NCBI GenBank assembly: GCA_021324465.1
Contig: JAJPJB010000046.1
Coordinates: 1 to 55,641, forward strand
DNA: 55,641 nt
Reading direction: 5' to 3'
Source of the DNA: Hyphomicrobiaceae bacterium
GTDB lineage: Bacteria > Pseudomonadota > Alphaproteobacteria > Rhizobiales > Xanthobacteraceae
Below are positions 47,722 through 54,808 of this stretch, one piece after another (position 1 is the stretch's first letter; the number at the start of each line of letters is the position of its first letter). The notes below the pieces were generated by a model. It saw only the letters and a list, made by a program, of their open reading frames with translations, had not been told where the DNA came from and did no database searches. Position numbers and translations under genes: made by a program.

Positions 47722-48579
47722 ATGTCCCGCATCGCTTACGTCAATGGCCAATATCTTCCGTTTCGCGAGGCCAAGGTCCATGTCGAGGATCGCGGCTATC
47801 AGTTCGCCGATGCGGTGTACGAAGTTTGTGAGGTCAGGGACGGCCGTCTCATCGACCAACGCCGCCATCTGCAGCGGCTGCAGCGTTCGCTGTCCGAACT
47901 GCGCATCCGTCCGCCGATCTCGTGGGGAGCCCTCGACGTCGTTCTGCACGAAGTCGTGGCGCGAAATCGTATCCGCTACGGCATCGTTTATCTACAGATC
48001 AGTCGCGGCGTAGCGCGGCGCGACCACGCCTTCCCGCCGGTTTCCGTCGAGCCGAGCCTGGTTGTAACGGCGCGGCCCCTGAACAGAACGCGCAATGAGG
48101 CGCTTGCGGCAAGCGGCATCGCGGTTGTCACGGTTCCCGACAATCGCTGGGGCCGCGTTGATATCAAGACGACCAGTCTGTTGCCGAACGTCTTGGCGCG
48201 CCAGGCCGCCGTTGAGCAGGGCGCCCGTGACGCCTGGTTCGTGGACGATGCGGGCGCCGTCACCGAAGCCTCCTCGGCCAATGCCTGGATCGTAACGGCG
48301 TCCGGCGCCGTGGTGACCCGGCCGGCCGACCACGCGATCCTGCGCGGCATCACCCGCATGGTCCTGCTCGATGTCATTAAGGCTCAGGCGCTGACCTTCG
48401 AGGAGCGCAGCTTTACCGTCAAAGAGGCCTATGCGGCACGGGAAGCGTTCATCACTTCGGCGAGCCAAATCGTGCTTCCGGTGGTCCGGATCGATGGTCG
48501 GCCGATCGGGGACGGCAGACCGGGGCCGCTTGCAACCGCGCTGCGGCGCGAATTTCATAAATTTGCCGAGGCGAGCTGA
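47722..48579 (+). CDS. dat: D-amino-acid transaminase
   Basis: A 285-residue fold-type IV PLP aminotransferase. VNGQYLPFREAKVHVEDRGYQFADAVYEV would exceed citation length, but its pieces, EDRGYQFADAVYEV and RGVARRDHAFP, are diagnostic. The PLP lysine is in RVDIKTTSLLPNVLA, and TEASSANAWIV with GITRMVLLDV complete the site. It interconverts D-amino acids and oxo acids, supplying D-Glu or D-Ala. Its last 38 codons (48445-48557) are repeated at 49344-49456, downstream of vapBC, with about 94% identity. The position between ntrX and hfq is usual for this lineage as I recall. Confidence 0.88.
   Translation: MSRIAYVNGQYLPFREAKVHVEDRGYQFADAVYEVCEVRDGRLIDQRRHLQRLQRSLSELRIRPPISWGALDVVLHEVVARNRIRYGIVYLQISRGVARRDHAFPPVSVEPSLVVTARPLNRTRNEALAASGIAVVTVPDNRWGRVDIKTTSLLPNVLARQAAVEQGARDAWFVDDAGAVTEASSANAWIVTASGAVVTRPADHAILRGITRMVLLDVIKAQALTFEERSFTVKEAYAAREAFITSASQIVLPVVRIDGRPIGDGRPGPLATALRREFHKFAEAS
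48445..48557 (+). repeat. Direct repeat copy 1 (inside the dat 3' end)
   Basis: 113 bp that match 49344-49456 with 7 mismatches by eye, about 94% identity and no gaps. This copy is part of the intact dat gene and encodes AFITSASQIVLPVVRIDG and the following residues. Weaker similarity continues about 15 bp further. Together with copy 2 it brackets the vapBC module; the two are 899 bp apart. Confidence 0.93.
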
Positions 48580-48583
48580 AGCT

Positions 48584-49018
48584 CTAATCAGTCAAAGGAT
48601 TGACGATTTTCAGGTCGGGAAAGCGGCTGAAGTCGCGATCGGCCGACCACAATTCGCGCACCCCATGCAGCCGGCAAAGCGCAGCGATGCGGGCATCATG
48701 GACCTGCGCGCCCATAATCCGTCCGGCGGTCAGGATTGACTGCAATTGCCGCCAGTATCCATCGGCTTCCGCGAGCAATGTCAGGCCGGGCGCTTCCATC
48801 CATGCCATGACGGCATCAATGGCCAGGCTGATCGGGGTTGGTACTCCGTAGATGCGCGGATTGGTGACGACACTGAAAAACTCGTGAATGCAGGGCCAAG
48901 GGATCGCCCAAGCCGAACGATTCTCTGCCAATTCCGTCACCCGCCGCAGTGCGGCGGCATGAAACGGGGCATCTTCGCGATGGGCGTAAACCAGGATGTT
49001 GGTGTCCACGGCAATCAC
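48584..49018 (-). CDS. vapC: VapC-family PIN-domain toxin
   Basis: A 144-residue PIN-domain ribonuclease. Acidic catalytic residues are visible in VDTNILVYAHRED, CIHEFFSVV, QVHDARIAALC and SADRDFSRFP. VapC toxins cut RNA, often tRNA, and are held inactive by VapB. The GTG start at 49018 overlaps the vapB stop by four bases (GTGA), as usual for such pairs. The gene runs opposite to dat and ends four bases after the dat stop. The whole module lies between two copies of the dat 3' end. Confidence 0.88.
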   Translation of the reverse strand: MIAVDTNILVYAHREDAPFHAAALRRVTELAENRSAWAIPWPCIHEFFSVVTNPRIYGVPTPISLAIDAVMAWMEAPGLTLLAEADGYWRQLQSILTAGRIMGAQVHDARIAALCRLHGVRELWSADRDFSRFPDLKIVNPLTD

Positions 49019-49269
49019 TCGCCGTGACCCCCGCGTCCCTCGTAGATCATCTCGACAATCCGGTTCCAGTCGGCGCCCTGCAGCTCTGGGCGCAGACCGT
49101 TACCGGCAAACGTGACTTGCCGCAGACGAAACGGCACTTGCCGCTTCTTCGCGGCAATGACAAGTCTGAGTCCCTGTTCAACGAGCGCCCGTAGCGTCGT
49201 GCCCTCGCGCGCGGCGATTTTTTTGGCGTCGCGCAGCAGCGGATCGGCAATGTCGAGCGTCGTTTTCAC
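49015..49269 (-). CDS. vapB: VapB-family antitoxin
   Basis: An 84-residue partner of VapC. From the GTG at 49269 it begins MKTTLDIADPLLRDAKKIAAREGTT, split here as KTTLDIADPLLRDAKKIA and AREGTT, a ribbon-helix-helix type DNA-binding N-terminus. The C-terminal half (LRPELQGADWNRIVEMIYEGRG) should bind and block the toxin. An upstream in-frame ATG (49329) adds 20 residues without homology. It precedes and overlaps vapC. It probably autorepresses the pair. Confidence 0.82.
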   Translation of the reverse strand: MKTTLDIADPLLRDAKKIAAREGTTLRALVEQGLRLVIAAKKRQVPFRLRQVTFAGNGLRPELQGADWNRIVEMIYEGRGGHGE

Positions 49270-49343
49270 TGTGGCAACATATATGGGCTTTACAATATGG
49301 GTCGCAATATGGGCGACGTTAGAGCGCAAAGCAAGCTTGCCGG

Positions 49344-49456
49344 GCGTTCATCACTTCGACGGGCCAAATCGTGCTTCCGGTGCTACGGCTCGATGGCCGG
49401 CCGATCGGGGACGGCAGACCGGGGCCGCTCGCAACCGCGCTGCGGCGCGAATTTCA
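49344..49456 (+). pseudogene. Displaced second copy of the dat 3' end (repeat copy 2)
   Basis: A 113-bp fragment nearly identical to 48445-48557. In the dat frame it reads AFITSTGQIVLPVLRLDG and continues to ATALRREFHRFAGDN without a stop at the dat position. Differences from copy 1 are mostly silent or conservative (V/L, I/L, K/R), so it derives from a working dat gene. It has no start and no upstream coding part, and is a remnant downstream of vapBC. Confidence 0.9.
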
Positions 49457-49668
49457 CCGTTTTGCGGGGGACAATTGGCAGAACTGTCAACTTATTCCGC
49501 GAATCTGCGCCGAACTGCGCCCAGAGCTTGCCGTCAGACTTGCCCCTAACTTGGGCTTGCATCGCTTGCCGTGGCGCCCTCTAATGGCTGGTGCTTCGGG
49601 TCCGACCGGCCCGATATGTGGGTATGGGGCCGAATGCAACCGCACGGACGAAGGCAAAAGAAACGACT

Positions 49669-49689
49669 CCGCGGGGCAGGGGCCCGCGG
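49669..49689 (+). promoter_or_regulatory. GC-rich hairpin in the hfq leader
   Basis: Perfect 7-bp arms CCGCGGG (49669-49675) and CCCGCGG (49683-49689) around GCAGGGG, ending 24 bp before the hfq ATG. There is no following T-run, so it is not a classical terminator. It might control translation or stability of hfq mRNA; this is inferred from position. The rest of 49457-49713 shows nothing else I recognise. Confidence 0.4.
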
Positions 49690-49713
49690 TACAAAAGAAC
49701 GGAACAACCGGCC

Positions 49714-49968
49714 ATGGCAGCCGACCGCGCACAAAATCTACAAGATACCTTCCTCAATCACGTCCGCAAAAACAAGATTCCGCTCACTATCTTTCTGGTG
49801 AACGGAGTGAAGCTGCAGGGCGTTGTCACGTGGTTCGATAATTTTTGCGTGCTGCTGCGTCGCGACGGGCATTCGCAGCTCGTCTACAAGCACGCAATTT
49901 CGACCATTATGCCGGGCCACCCGGTGCAGCTGTTCGAAGGCGCCGAAGAAGCGCCGTCCGGGGAATAG
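49714..49968 (+). CDS. hfq: RNA chaperone Hfq
   Basis: An 84-residue Sm-like RNA chaperone. Sm1 is [24 protein letters not shown] (cited here as [19 protein letters not shown]), with Gln and Lys of the proximal RNA face, and Sm2 is the YKHAIST block ([12 protein letters not shown]). It forms a hexamer that pairs small RNAs with mRNAs. ATG 49714 was chosen by homology; 41 open codons upstream are not similar. hflX starts six bases after its stop, giving the usual hfq-hflX unit. Confidence 0.97.
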   Translation: MAADRAQNLQDTFLNHVRKNKIPLTIFLVNGVKLQGVVTWFDNFCVLLRRDGHSQLVYKHAISTIMPGHPVQLFEGAEEAPSGE

Positions 49969-49974
49969 AACTGT

Positions 49975-51366
49975 TTGGAGCCTCGTCGCCGCGACACGCG
50001 CTCTGATCGGCTGAGCCCCGCGGGCTCGACGACGGGACGCGCGCTGGTCATCGAACCGGTTTTGCGCCGCGCCGCAGCGAAAGCCGCGGCGAGCGAACGC
50101 TCGGCCACGGCCAGGCTCGACGAGGCAGTCGGGCTCGCTCGCGCTATTGATCTCGAAGTTGAGCACTCCGGCATTGTCATGCTCGGTGCTTTGCGGCCGG
50201 CAACCTATCTCGGCAAAGGCAAGGTCGACGAAATTGTCGGCCTCGTTCGAACCTATGATATCGGCATCGTCGTCATGGACTGCGCGTTATCGCCGGTGCA
50301 GCAGCGCAATCTGGAACAGGCCTGGAGCGCAAAAGTGCTCGATCGCACCGGGCTGATCCTGGAAATTTTCGGCCGGCGCGCGCGCACGCGTGAAGGCGCG
50401 CTCCAGGTCGAACACGCGCATTTGACCTATCAGAAAAGCCGTCTGGTCCGGTCCTGGACCCATCTTGAGCGCCAGCGCGGCGGTTTCGGCTTTCTCGGCG
50501 GCCCGCGCGAGACGCAGCTCGAAGCCGACCGGCGCATGATCGAGGAACGTCTCGCCAAGATCGAAAGCGAACTCGCCAGGGTGAAGCGAACGCGGGATCT
50601 GCACCGCGAAAGCCGGCGGCGCGTGCCCTATCCGATCGTTGCGCTGGTCGGCTACACAAATGCAGGCAAGTCGACGCTGTTCAACCGCATGACGCACGCA
50701 GCCGTGCTGTCAGCCGACATGCTGTTTGCAACGCTCGATCCGACGCTGCGCGCCGTCGATCTGCCGCACGGCGCACGCGTGATCATCTCCGACACTGTCG
50801 GTTTCATTTCCGAGCTGCCGACCATGCTGATCGCAGCATTTCGCGCTACGCTCGAGGAAGTGATCGAAGCCGATGTCATCCTGCACGTGCGGGATATTTC
50901 ACATGAGGACGCCGAAGCTCAATTGGCCGATGTGGAAAATGTTCTGCGTCAGCTCGGCATCGAACCGCACAGCACGGCAAACGGCAAGCGGTCGCTCATT
51001 GAAGTCTGGAATAAGATCGACCGGCTTGATGCGAGGCAGCGCGCGCGCCTGCAAAACATCGCGGAGCGCCGGCCAGCGGCGGCGCGGCCGATTGCGGTCT
51101 CCGCACTCACCGGGGAGGGGATTGCTGCACTCAACGCCGCGATCGAACAGCGGCTGAGCGCCGGTCGGGTATTGCTGGAGCTCAATCTCGACCCGGCTGA
51201 CGGCGCCGGCGTGAGCTGGTTGCACCGCCACACCGAAGTGATCCATAAGGCATTCGACGACAATGGTCGGATTGCCATGACCGTGCGCGCTGATCCCGAA
51301 CGGGCGGCGGCGGTACGGGCGCGGTTTGCGAAGGAGCGAGCGGCGGCTGGCGGTCCGTCATCCTGA
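49975..51366 (+). CDS. hflX: GTPase HflX
   Basis: A 463-residue ribosome-associated GTPase that rescues or splits stalled ribosomes under stress. The N-terminal HflX domain (about 30-210) includes LRPATYLGKGKVDEIVGLV and the glycine-rich GFGFLGGPRETQLE-type segment (GGFGFLGGPRETQLEADRR). The G domain has G1 GYTNAGKSTLFNR, G3 DTVGFI and G4 NKID. The start is TTG 49975, six bases after the hfq stop. Its last codons and stop lie inside a palindromic intergenic repeat, so the extreme C-terminus may have been altered by it. Confidence 0.95.
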   Translation: MEPRRRDTRSDRLSPAGSTTGRALVIEPVLRRAAAKAAASERSATARLDEAVGLARAIDLEVEHSGIVMLGALRPATYLGKGKVDEIVGLVRTYDIGIVVMDCALSPVQQRNLEQAWSAKVLDRTGLILEIFGRRARTREGALQVEHAHLTYQKSRLVRSWTHLERQRGGFGFLGGPRETQLEADRRMIEERLAKIESELARVKRTRDLHRESRRRVPYPIVALVGYTNAGKSTLFNRMTHAAVLSADMLFATLDPTLRAVDLPHGARVIISDTVGFISELPTMLIAAFRATLEEVIEADVILHVRDISHEDAEAQLADVENVLRQLGIEPHSTANGKRSLIEVWNKIDRLDARQRARLQNIAERRPAAARPIAVSALTGEGIAALNAAIEQRLSAGRVLLELNLDPADGAGVSWLHRHTEVIHKAFDDNGRIAMTVRADPERAAAVRARFAKERAAAGGPSS

Positions 51367-51513
51367 GCTCTGAGGTGGGTGGCCGCGCAGCGGCCCTCGA
51401 AGGATGCAGGTCCAAGCGCCGGAGCTTCACTCTTCGAGGCTCGCTTCCGCTCGCACCTCAGGGTGACGTTATCAACGCAAATTTGAGGCTTGCTGCGCTC
51501 GCACCTCGAGGTG
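51359..51513. repeat. Cluster of intergenic palindromic repeats
   Basis: Three related elements. One runs 51359-51406, from CATCCT to AGGATG, with an inner perfect hairpin GGCCGC-GCA-GCGGCC (51381-51395). A second, inverted copy is at 51430-51468 (CTCTTCGAGGCTCGC ... CACCTCAGGGTGAC). A third ends in the perfect palindrome CACCTCGAGGTG (51502-51513). The type resembles the abundant 'CATCCTGAGGTGCGAGC' family I recall in Bradyrhizobium relatives. The first element overlaps the hflX stop codon. The cluster lies between the convergent hflX and mazG and may act as a two-way transcription barrier. Confidence 0.7.
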
Positions 51514-51528
51514 GAGCCGTGGAATTTG

Positions 51529-52338
51529 CTATTCGCTTGCCTTCGCTTTGTTCCACAGCGCATCCAGCTCGGCAAGTGTCACGTCCTGGGGCGTCTTGCC
51601 TCGGGCGGCCAAGGCGTGCTCGATCGCGGCAAAGCGCCGCTCGAACTTCTGATTGGTGTGACGCAACAGGCTTTCCGGATCAGCGCGCAGATGCCGCGCC
51701 AGATTGACGGCGGCAAAGAGCAGATCGCCGACTTCGGCTGCTGCCCGTTGCGGCGCGCTGTCGATCTCGGCTTCTATCTCGGCGGCCTCTTCGCGGATCT
51801 TTTGCAAGACGGCGCGCGCATCGTTCCAATCGAAGCCGACCTTGCTTGCCTTGTCTTGAAGTTTTAGAGCGCGCGTGAGGGCAGGGAGCGCCACCGGCAC
51901 GCCGGAGAGGGCGCTCCTTCCGATTGATCCATTGCGCGGGCTGGTTTCCTTCTCCTGTGCTTTGATGCGATCCCACAAGCCTTCAACCGCTTGCGGACCA
52001 TGCTCCTGAAATGCTTCGGCCATTTCACCGAATACATGCGGATGCCGGCGGATCAGCTTTTCGGTGATCGTCTGCACTACGTCGCCGAAATCGAACGTGC
52101 CTTGCTCCTCGGCCATGCGAGCGTGATAGACGACCTGGAGCAAGAGGTCGCCCAATTCCTCCTTGAGGTCGGCAAGATCGTCGCGCGCTATGGCATCGGC
52201 GACTTCATAGGCTTCTTCCAGTGTGTATGGCGCGATGGTCGAAAAATTCTGCGCCAGATCCCATGGACATCCTGTTTTCGGTGTGCGCAGCGCCGCCATG
52301 ATTTCGAGGAGACGGCGGATGTCGCGGGAAGGAGTCAT
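51529..52338 (-). CDS. mazG: Nucleoside triphosphate pyrophosphohydrolase MazG
   Basis: A 269-residue MazG that hydrolyses (d)NTPs to monophosphates and pyrophosphate. Two MazG modules are present. The first has LEEAYEVADAI and EELGDLLLQVVYHARMAEE (EExxE-12-28-ExxD pattern). The second has REEAAEIEAEID and EVGDLLFAAVNLARHL. GCPWDLAQNFSTIAPYTLEE is the usual start. Length fits the full two-domain enzyme. It converges with hflX across the palindromic repeat cluster. Confidence 0.94.
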   Translation of the reverse strand: MTPSRDIRRLLEIMAALRTPKTGCPWDLAQNFSTIAPYTLEEAYEVADAIARDDLADLKEELGDLLLQVVYHARMAEEQGTFDFGDVVQTITEKLIRRHPHVFGEMAEAFQEHGPQAVEGLWDRIKAQEKETSPRNGSIGRSALSGVPVALPALTRALKLQDKASKVGFDWNDARAVLQKIREEAAEIEAEIDSAPQRAAAEVGDLLFAAVNLARHLRADPESLLRHTNQKFERRFAAIEHALAARGKTPQDVTLAELDALWNKAKASE

Positions 52339-52434
52339 GACAATAGGTCCTGTCTCATGTGCAGGAAAACCTCATAAACCGGACGACCGGGCGACGAGAA
52401 GCGGCTAATTCTTGCCGGCAGCAAGTGCATTGCA

Positions 52435-53106
52435 ATGGGAACGCGCATGCCCGCTTTCGCTTACATTCAATCGATGATTGTCCTGATCCTGGCTGCCGCG
52501 GCGCTGTTTGGCGGAGCGGGCAGCCTCGCCATTCCAGGCTTCTGGATCTATCTCGTCCTGCTGATGGCGGTCATCGCGGCCTCTCTGGCCGGCCTTGATC
52601 CCGATCTGGTCCGCGAGCGCATGCGGCCTGCCGGTCGGAAGCCTCCGTTAGAGTTGAGGCTCATTTTTATCGTTTTCGTCGCGCATTTGCTGGTCGCCGG
52701 GCTTGACCGCGGCCGTTTCCATTGGAGCGACAGCGTACCCCGGTGGCTGCGCGTGATCGGCTTTCTCAGCCTCGCTACCGGTTATGCGTTGTCCTTCTGG
52801 GCGATGCGCGTAAATCGATTTTTCTCCTCGATCGTGCGCATTCAAGCCGACCGCGGTCAAGTCGTGGTCGACACCGGCCCTTACGCCTTCATTCGCCACC
52901 CGGGCTATTTGGCCGGCATGCTGGTGCTGCTGGCCAGCGGGCTAGCGCTTTGCTCGTGGCTCGCATGCGCCGTCCTCGCGGTGCCGAGTGTCCCGTTTCT
53001 CATCCATCGCGCGATCACCGAAGATCGCGTCCTCCACAACGAACTGCCCGGCTACCCGGACTATGCAAGGCGCGTCCGCTGGCGACTGCTGCCGGGCCTT
53101 TGGTAA
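52435..53106 (+). CDS. ICMT-like membrane methyltransferase
   Basis: A 223-residue membrane protein with about five hydrophobic segments (first at about 10-50). The C-terminal half has the isoprenylcysteine carboxyl methyltransferase/phospholipid methyltransferase pattern: VRIQADRGQVVVDTGPYAFIRHPGYLAGML (cited in part: VVDTGPYAFIRHPGYLAG), and ITEDRVLHNELPGYPDYARRVRWRL, with ELPGY binding the cofactor. It should use SAM in the inner membrane; the substrate is unknown. ATG 52435 or 52447 may be the start. It is a single rightward gene between leftward neighbours. Confidence 0.83.
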   Translation: MGTRMPAFAYIQSMIVLILAAAALFGGAGSLAIPGFWIYLVLLMAVIAASLAGLDPDLVRERMRPAGRKPPLELRLIFIVFVAHLLVAGLDRGRFHWSDSVPRWLRVIGFLSLATGYALSFWAMRVNRFFSSIVRIQADRGQVVVDTGPYAFIRHPGYLAGMLVLLASGLALCSWLACAVLAVPSVPFLIHRAITEDRVLHNELPGYPDYARRVRWRLLPGLW

Positions 53107-53179
53107 GGGGCACAGGTGCCCGGCCGGCACATCGGGTCTGACAGCCGATTCGCATAAGAGATATTATGGAACATCTCCG

Positions 53180-53989
53180 TTAATAGGCTGCAGCGAGACT
53201 GATCGTCATGCCATCAAAGGCCGGCACGACATGGACCGGAAGCTTGCCGCGCAGTGTCTCGTAATCAAGATCGGCATGAAGATTGGTGAGGATCGCGCGC
53301 CGCGGTTTCAGCCGTTCGATCCACGCAAGCGCGTCGGACAGCGAAAAATGACTGGGGTGCGGCCGGTAACGCAACGCGTCGACAATCCAGACGTCGAGAC
53401 CGCCCAACGCCGCCACGCTTTCCGGAGGCAAAGCGCTCAGATCAACGGAATAGGCCAGATTGCCGAAGCGAAAGCCGAGCGAGGCGATGTCGCCATGCTC
53501 CTGCAAAACGGGTAGACCGGTGATCGGTCCGCCCTGCCCCTCGACGGTCACCGGCAGCCCCGGCGTAAGACGGTGCTCGGTCACGATTGGCGGATAGTCG
53601 CTGCCGGGCGGCGACTTGAAGCAATAGCCGAACTTCGCATTCAGCGCGGCGCTGGTCGGCTCGTCGAGATAGACGTCGACGGGGCGGTGCCGGCTGATGA
53701 AGAACGAGCGCAGATCGTCGATGCCGTGCGTATGATCGGCGTGGTCGTGCGTGTAGAATACGCCGTCCAGCGAATCGACATTGGCGTCAAGAAGCTGCTC
53801 GCGCAAATCCGGTGACGTATCGACCAGCACACGGGTCGTCGCACCGCCGGCGCCTTTGCGTTCGACCAGAAGCGAGGTGCGGCGGCGGCGGTTTTTCGGA
53901 TTGGCCGGATCGCAATCGCCCCAGCCCAGGGCCGGCCTGGGCACGCCGCCGGAAGAGCCGCAGCCGAGAATGGTAAATTTCAGCGTCAT
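53180..53989 (-). CDS. MBL-fold metallo-hydrolase (PhnP-like)
   Basis: A 269-residue metallo-beta-lactamase-fold protein. It opens FTILGCGSSGGVPRPALGWG, a PhnP/RNase Z-like start, with Cys in the DCDPANPKNRRRRTSLLVER loop. The metal motif is THDHADHTHGIDDL (HxHxDH). It resembles PhnP, a phosphodiesterase for cyclic ribose phosphates, but no phn genes are present. Seven bases separate it from the upstream tatD, so metG-tatD-MBL form one leftward transcript, an order common in this class. Confidence 0.87.
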   Translation of the reverse strand: MTLKFTILGCGSSGGVPRPALGWGDCDPANPKNRRRRTSLLVERKGAGGATTRVLVDTSPDLREQLLDANVDSLDGVFYTHDHADHTHGIDDLRSFFISRHRPVDVYLDEPTSAALNAKFGYCFKSPPGSDYPPIVTEHRLTPGLPVTVEGQGGPITGLPVLQEHGDIASLGFRFGNLAYSVDLSALPPESVAALGGLDVWIVDALRYRPHPSHFSLSDALAWIERLKPRRAILTNLHADLDYETLRGKLPVHVVPAFDGMTISLAAAY

Positions 53990-53996
53990 TCAGCGA

Positions 53997-54800
53997 TCAA
54001 GCGGCTACGGCGGCGGGGCGGGGCACTTTTGCGAACAAGCGAAAGAAATTTGCGGTCGTCTGCCGGGCAATCTCATCGGGCGTAACGCCGCGCGCTTCGG
54101 CCAGCACTTTTGCCGTCTCCACGACGTAAGCCGGCTCGTTGCGCTTGCCGCGGAATTTTCCGGGCGCCAGATACGGCGCGTCGGTCTCGACCAGAATGCG
54201 ATCGGCCGGCAATTCGGCGGCGATCGCACGCAAGGCAGCCGAATTCTTGAACGTCAGAATTCCGGTGAACGAAATGAACAGCCCGAGCGCAATGACGCGC
54301 CGGGCAAGATCGCGGCCGCCGGTAAAGCAGTGCAGTACAGCGGGGAAGGCGCCCTTCCCTGTCTCTTCCTCGAGAATGCGCGCAGTGTCCTCATCGGCCT
54401 CGCGCGTGTGAACGACCAGCGGCAGCGCCGTCGCGCGCGCCGCCGCGATATGGGTACGGAAGCCTCGCTCCTGCGCTTCGCGCGGCGAGTAGTCGTAATG
54501 ATAATCGAGGCCGGCTTCACCCAGCGCGACGACCTTTGCCGAACGCGTGCGGGCAACGAGATCGTCCACCGTTACGTCCACTTCCTCGTGCGCGTTGTGA
54601 GGATGGGTGCCGACCGAGCAATAGACCTCGGGAAAGCGCTCGGCGATTGCCAGCACGTTCTCGTGCCGCGCCACGCGGGTTGAGATCGTCACGATGCGGG
54701 CTATGCCGGCCGCGCGGGCGCGTGCCACCACCGCATCGAGCTCGTTGGCAAGGTCTGGAAAATCGAGATGGCAATGGCTGTCGACGAGCATCCTGCCCAT
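53997..54800 (-). CDS. TatD-family metal-dependent hydrolase (DNase-like)
   Basis: A 267-residue TIM-barrel hydrolase. Metal ligands are in VDSHCHLDFPD (HxH), GEAGLDYHYD (Glu), VVHTREADED (His), HCFTGG (His) and ETDAPYLAP (Asp). FTGILTFKNS and the C-terminal TTANFFRLF are family-typical. TatD proteins show nuclease activity, and the gene was named for its location in the E. coli tat operon; no tat genes are here. It begins eight bases after metG ends. Confidence 0.92.
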   Translation of the reverse strand: MGRMLVDSHCHLDFPDLANELDAVVARARAAGIARIVTISTRVARHENVLAIAERFPEVYCSVGTHPHNAHEEVDVTVDDLVARTRSAKVVALGEAGLDYHYDYSPREAQERGFRTHIAAARATALPLVVHTREADEDTARILEEETGKGAFPAVLHCFTGGRDLARRVIALGLFISFTGILTFKNSAALRAIAAELPADRILVETDAPYLAPGKFRGKRNEPAYVVETAKVLAEARGVTPDEIARQTTANFFRLFAKVPRPAAVAA

Positions 54801-54808
54801 TTAAATAT

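Noticed and set aside
49457-49713. A continued dat coding remnant after repeat copy 2
   Set aside because: Similarity to dat ends within about 15 bp of 49456; the rest reads as non-coding leader of hfq.
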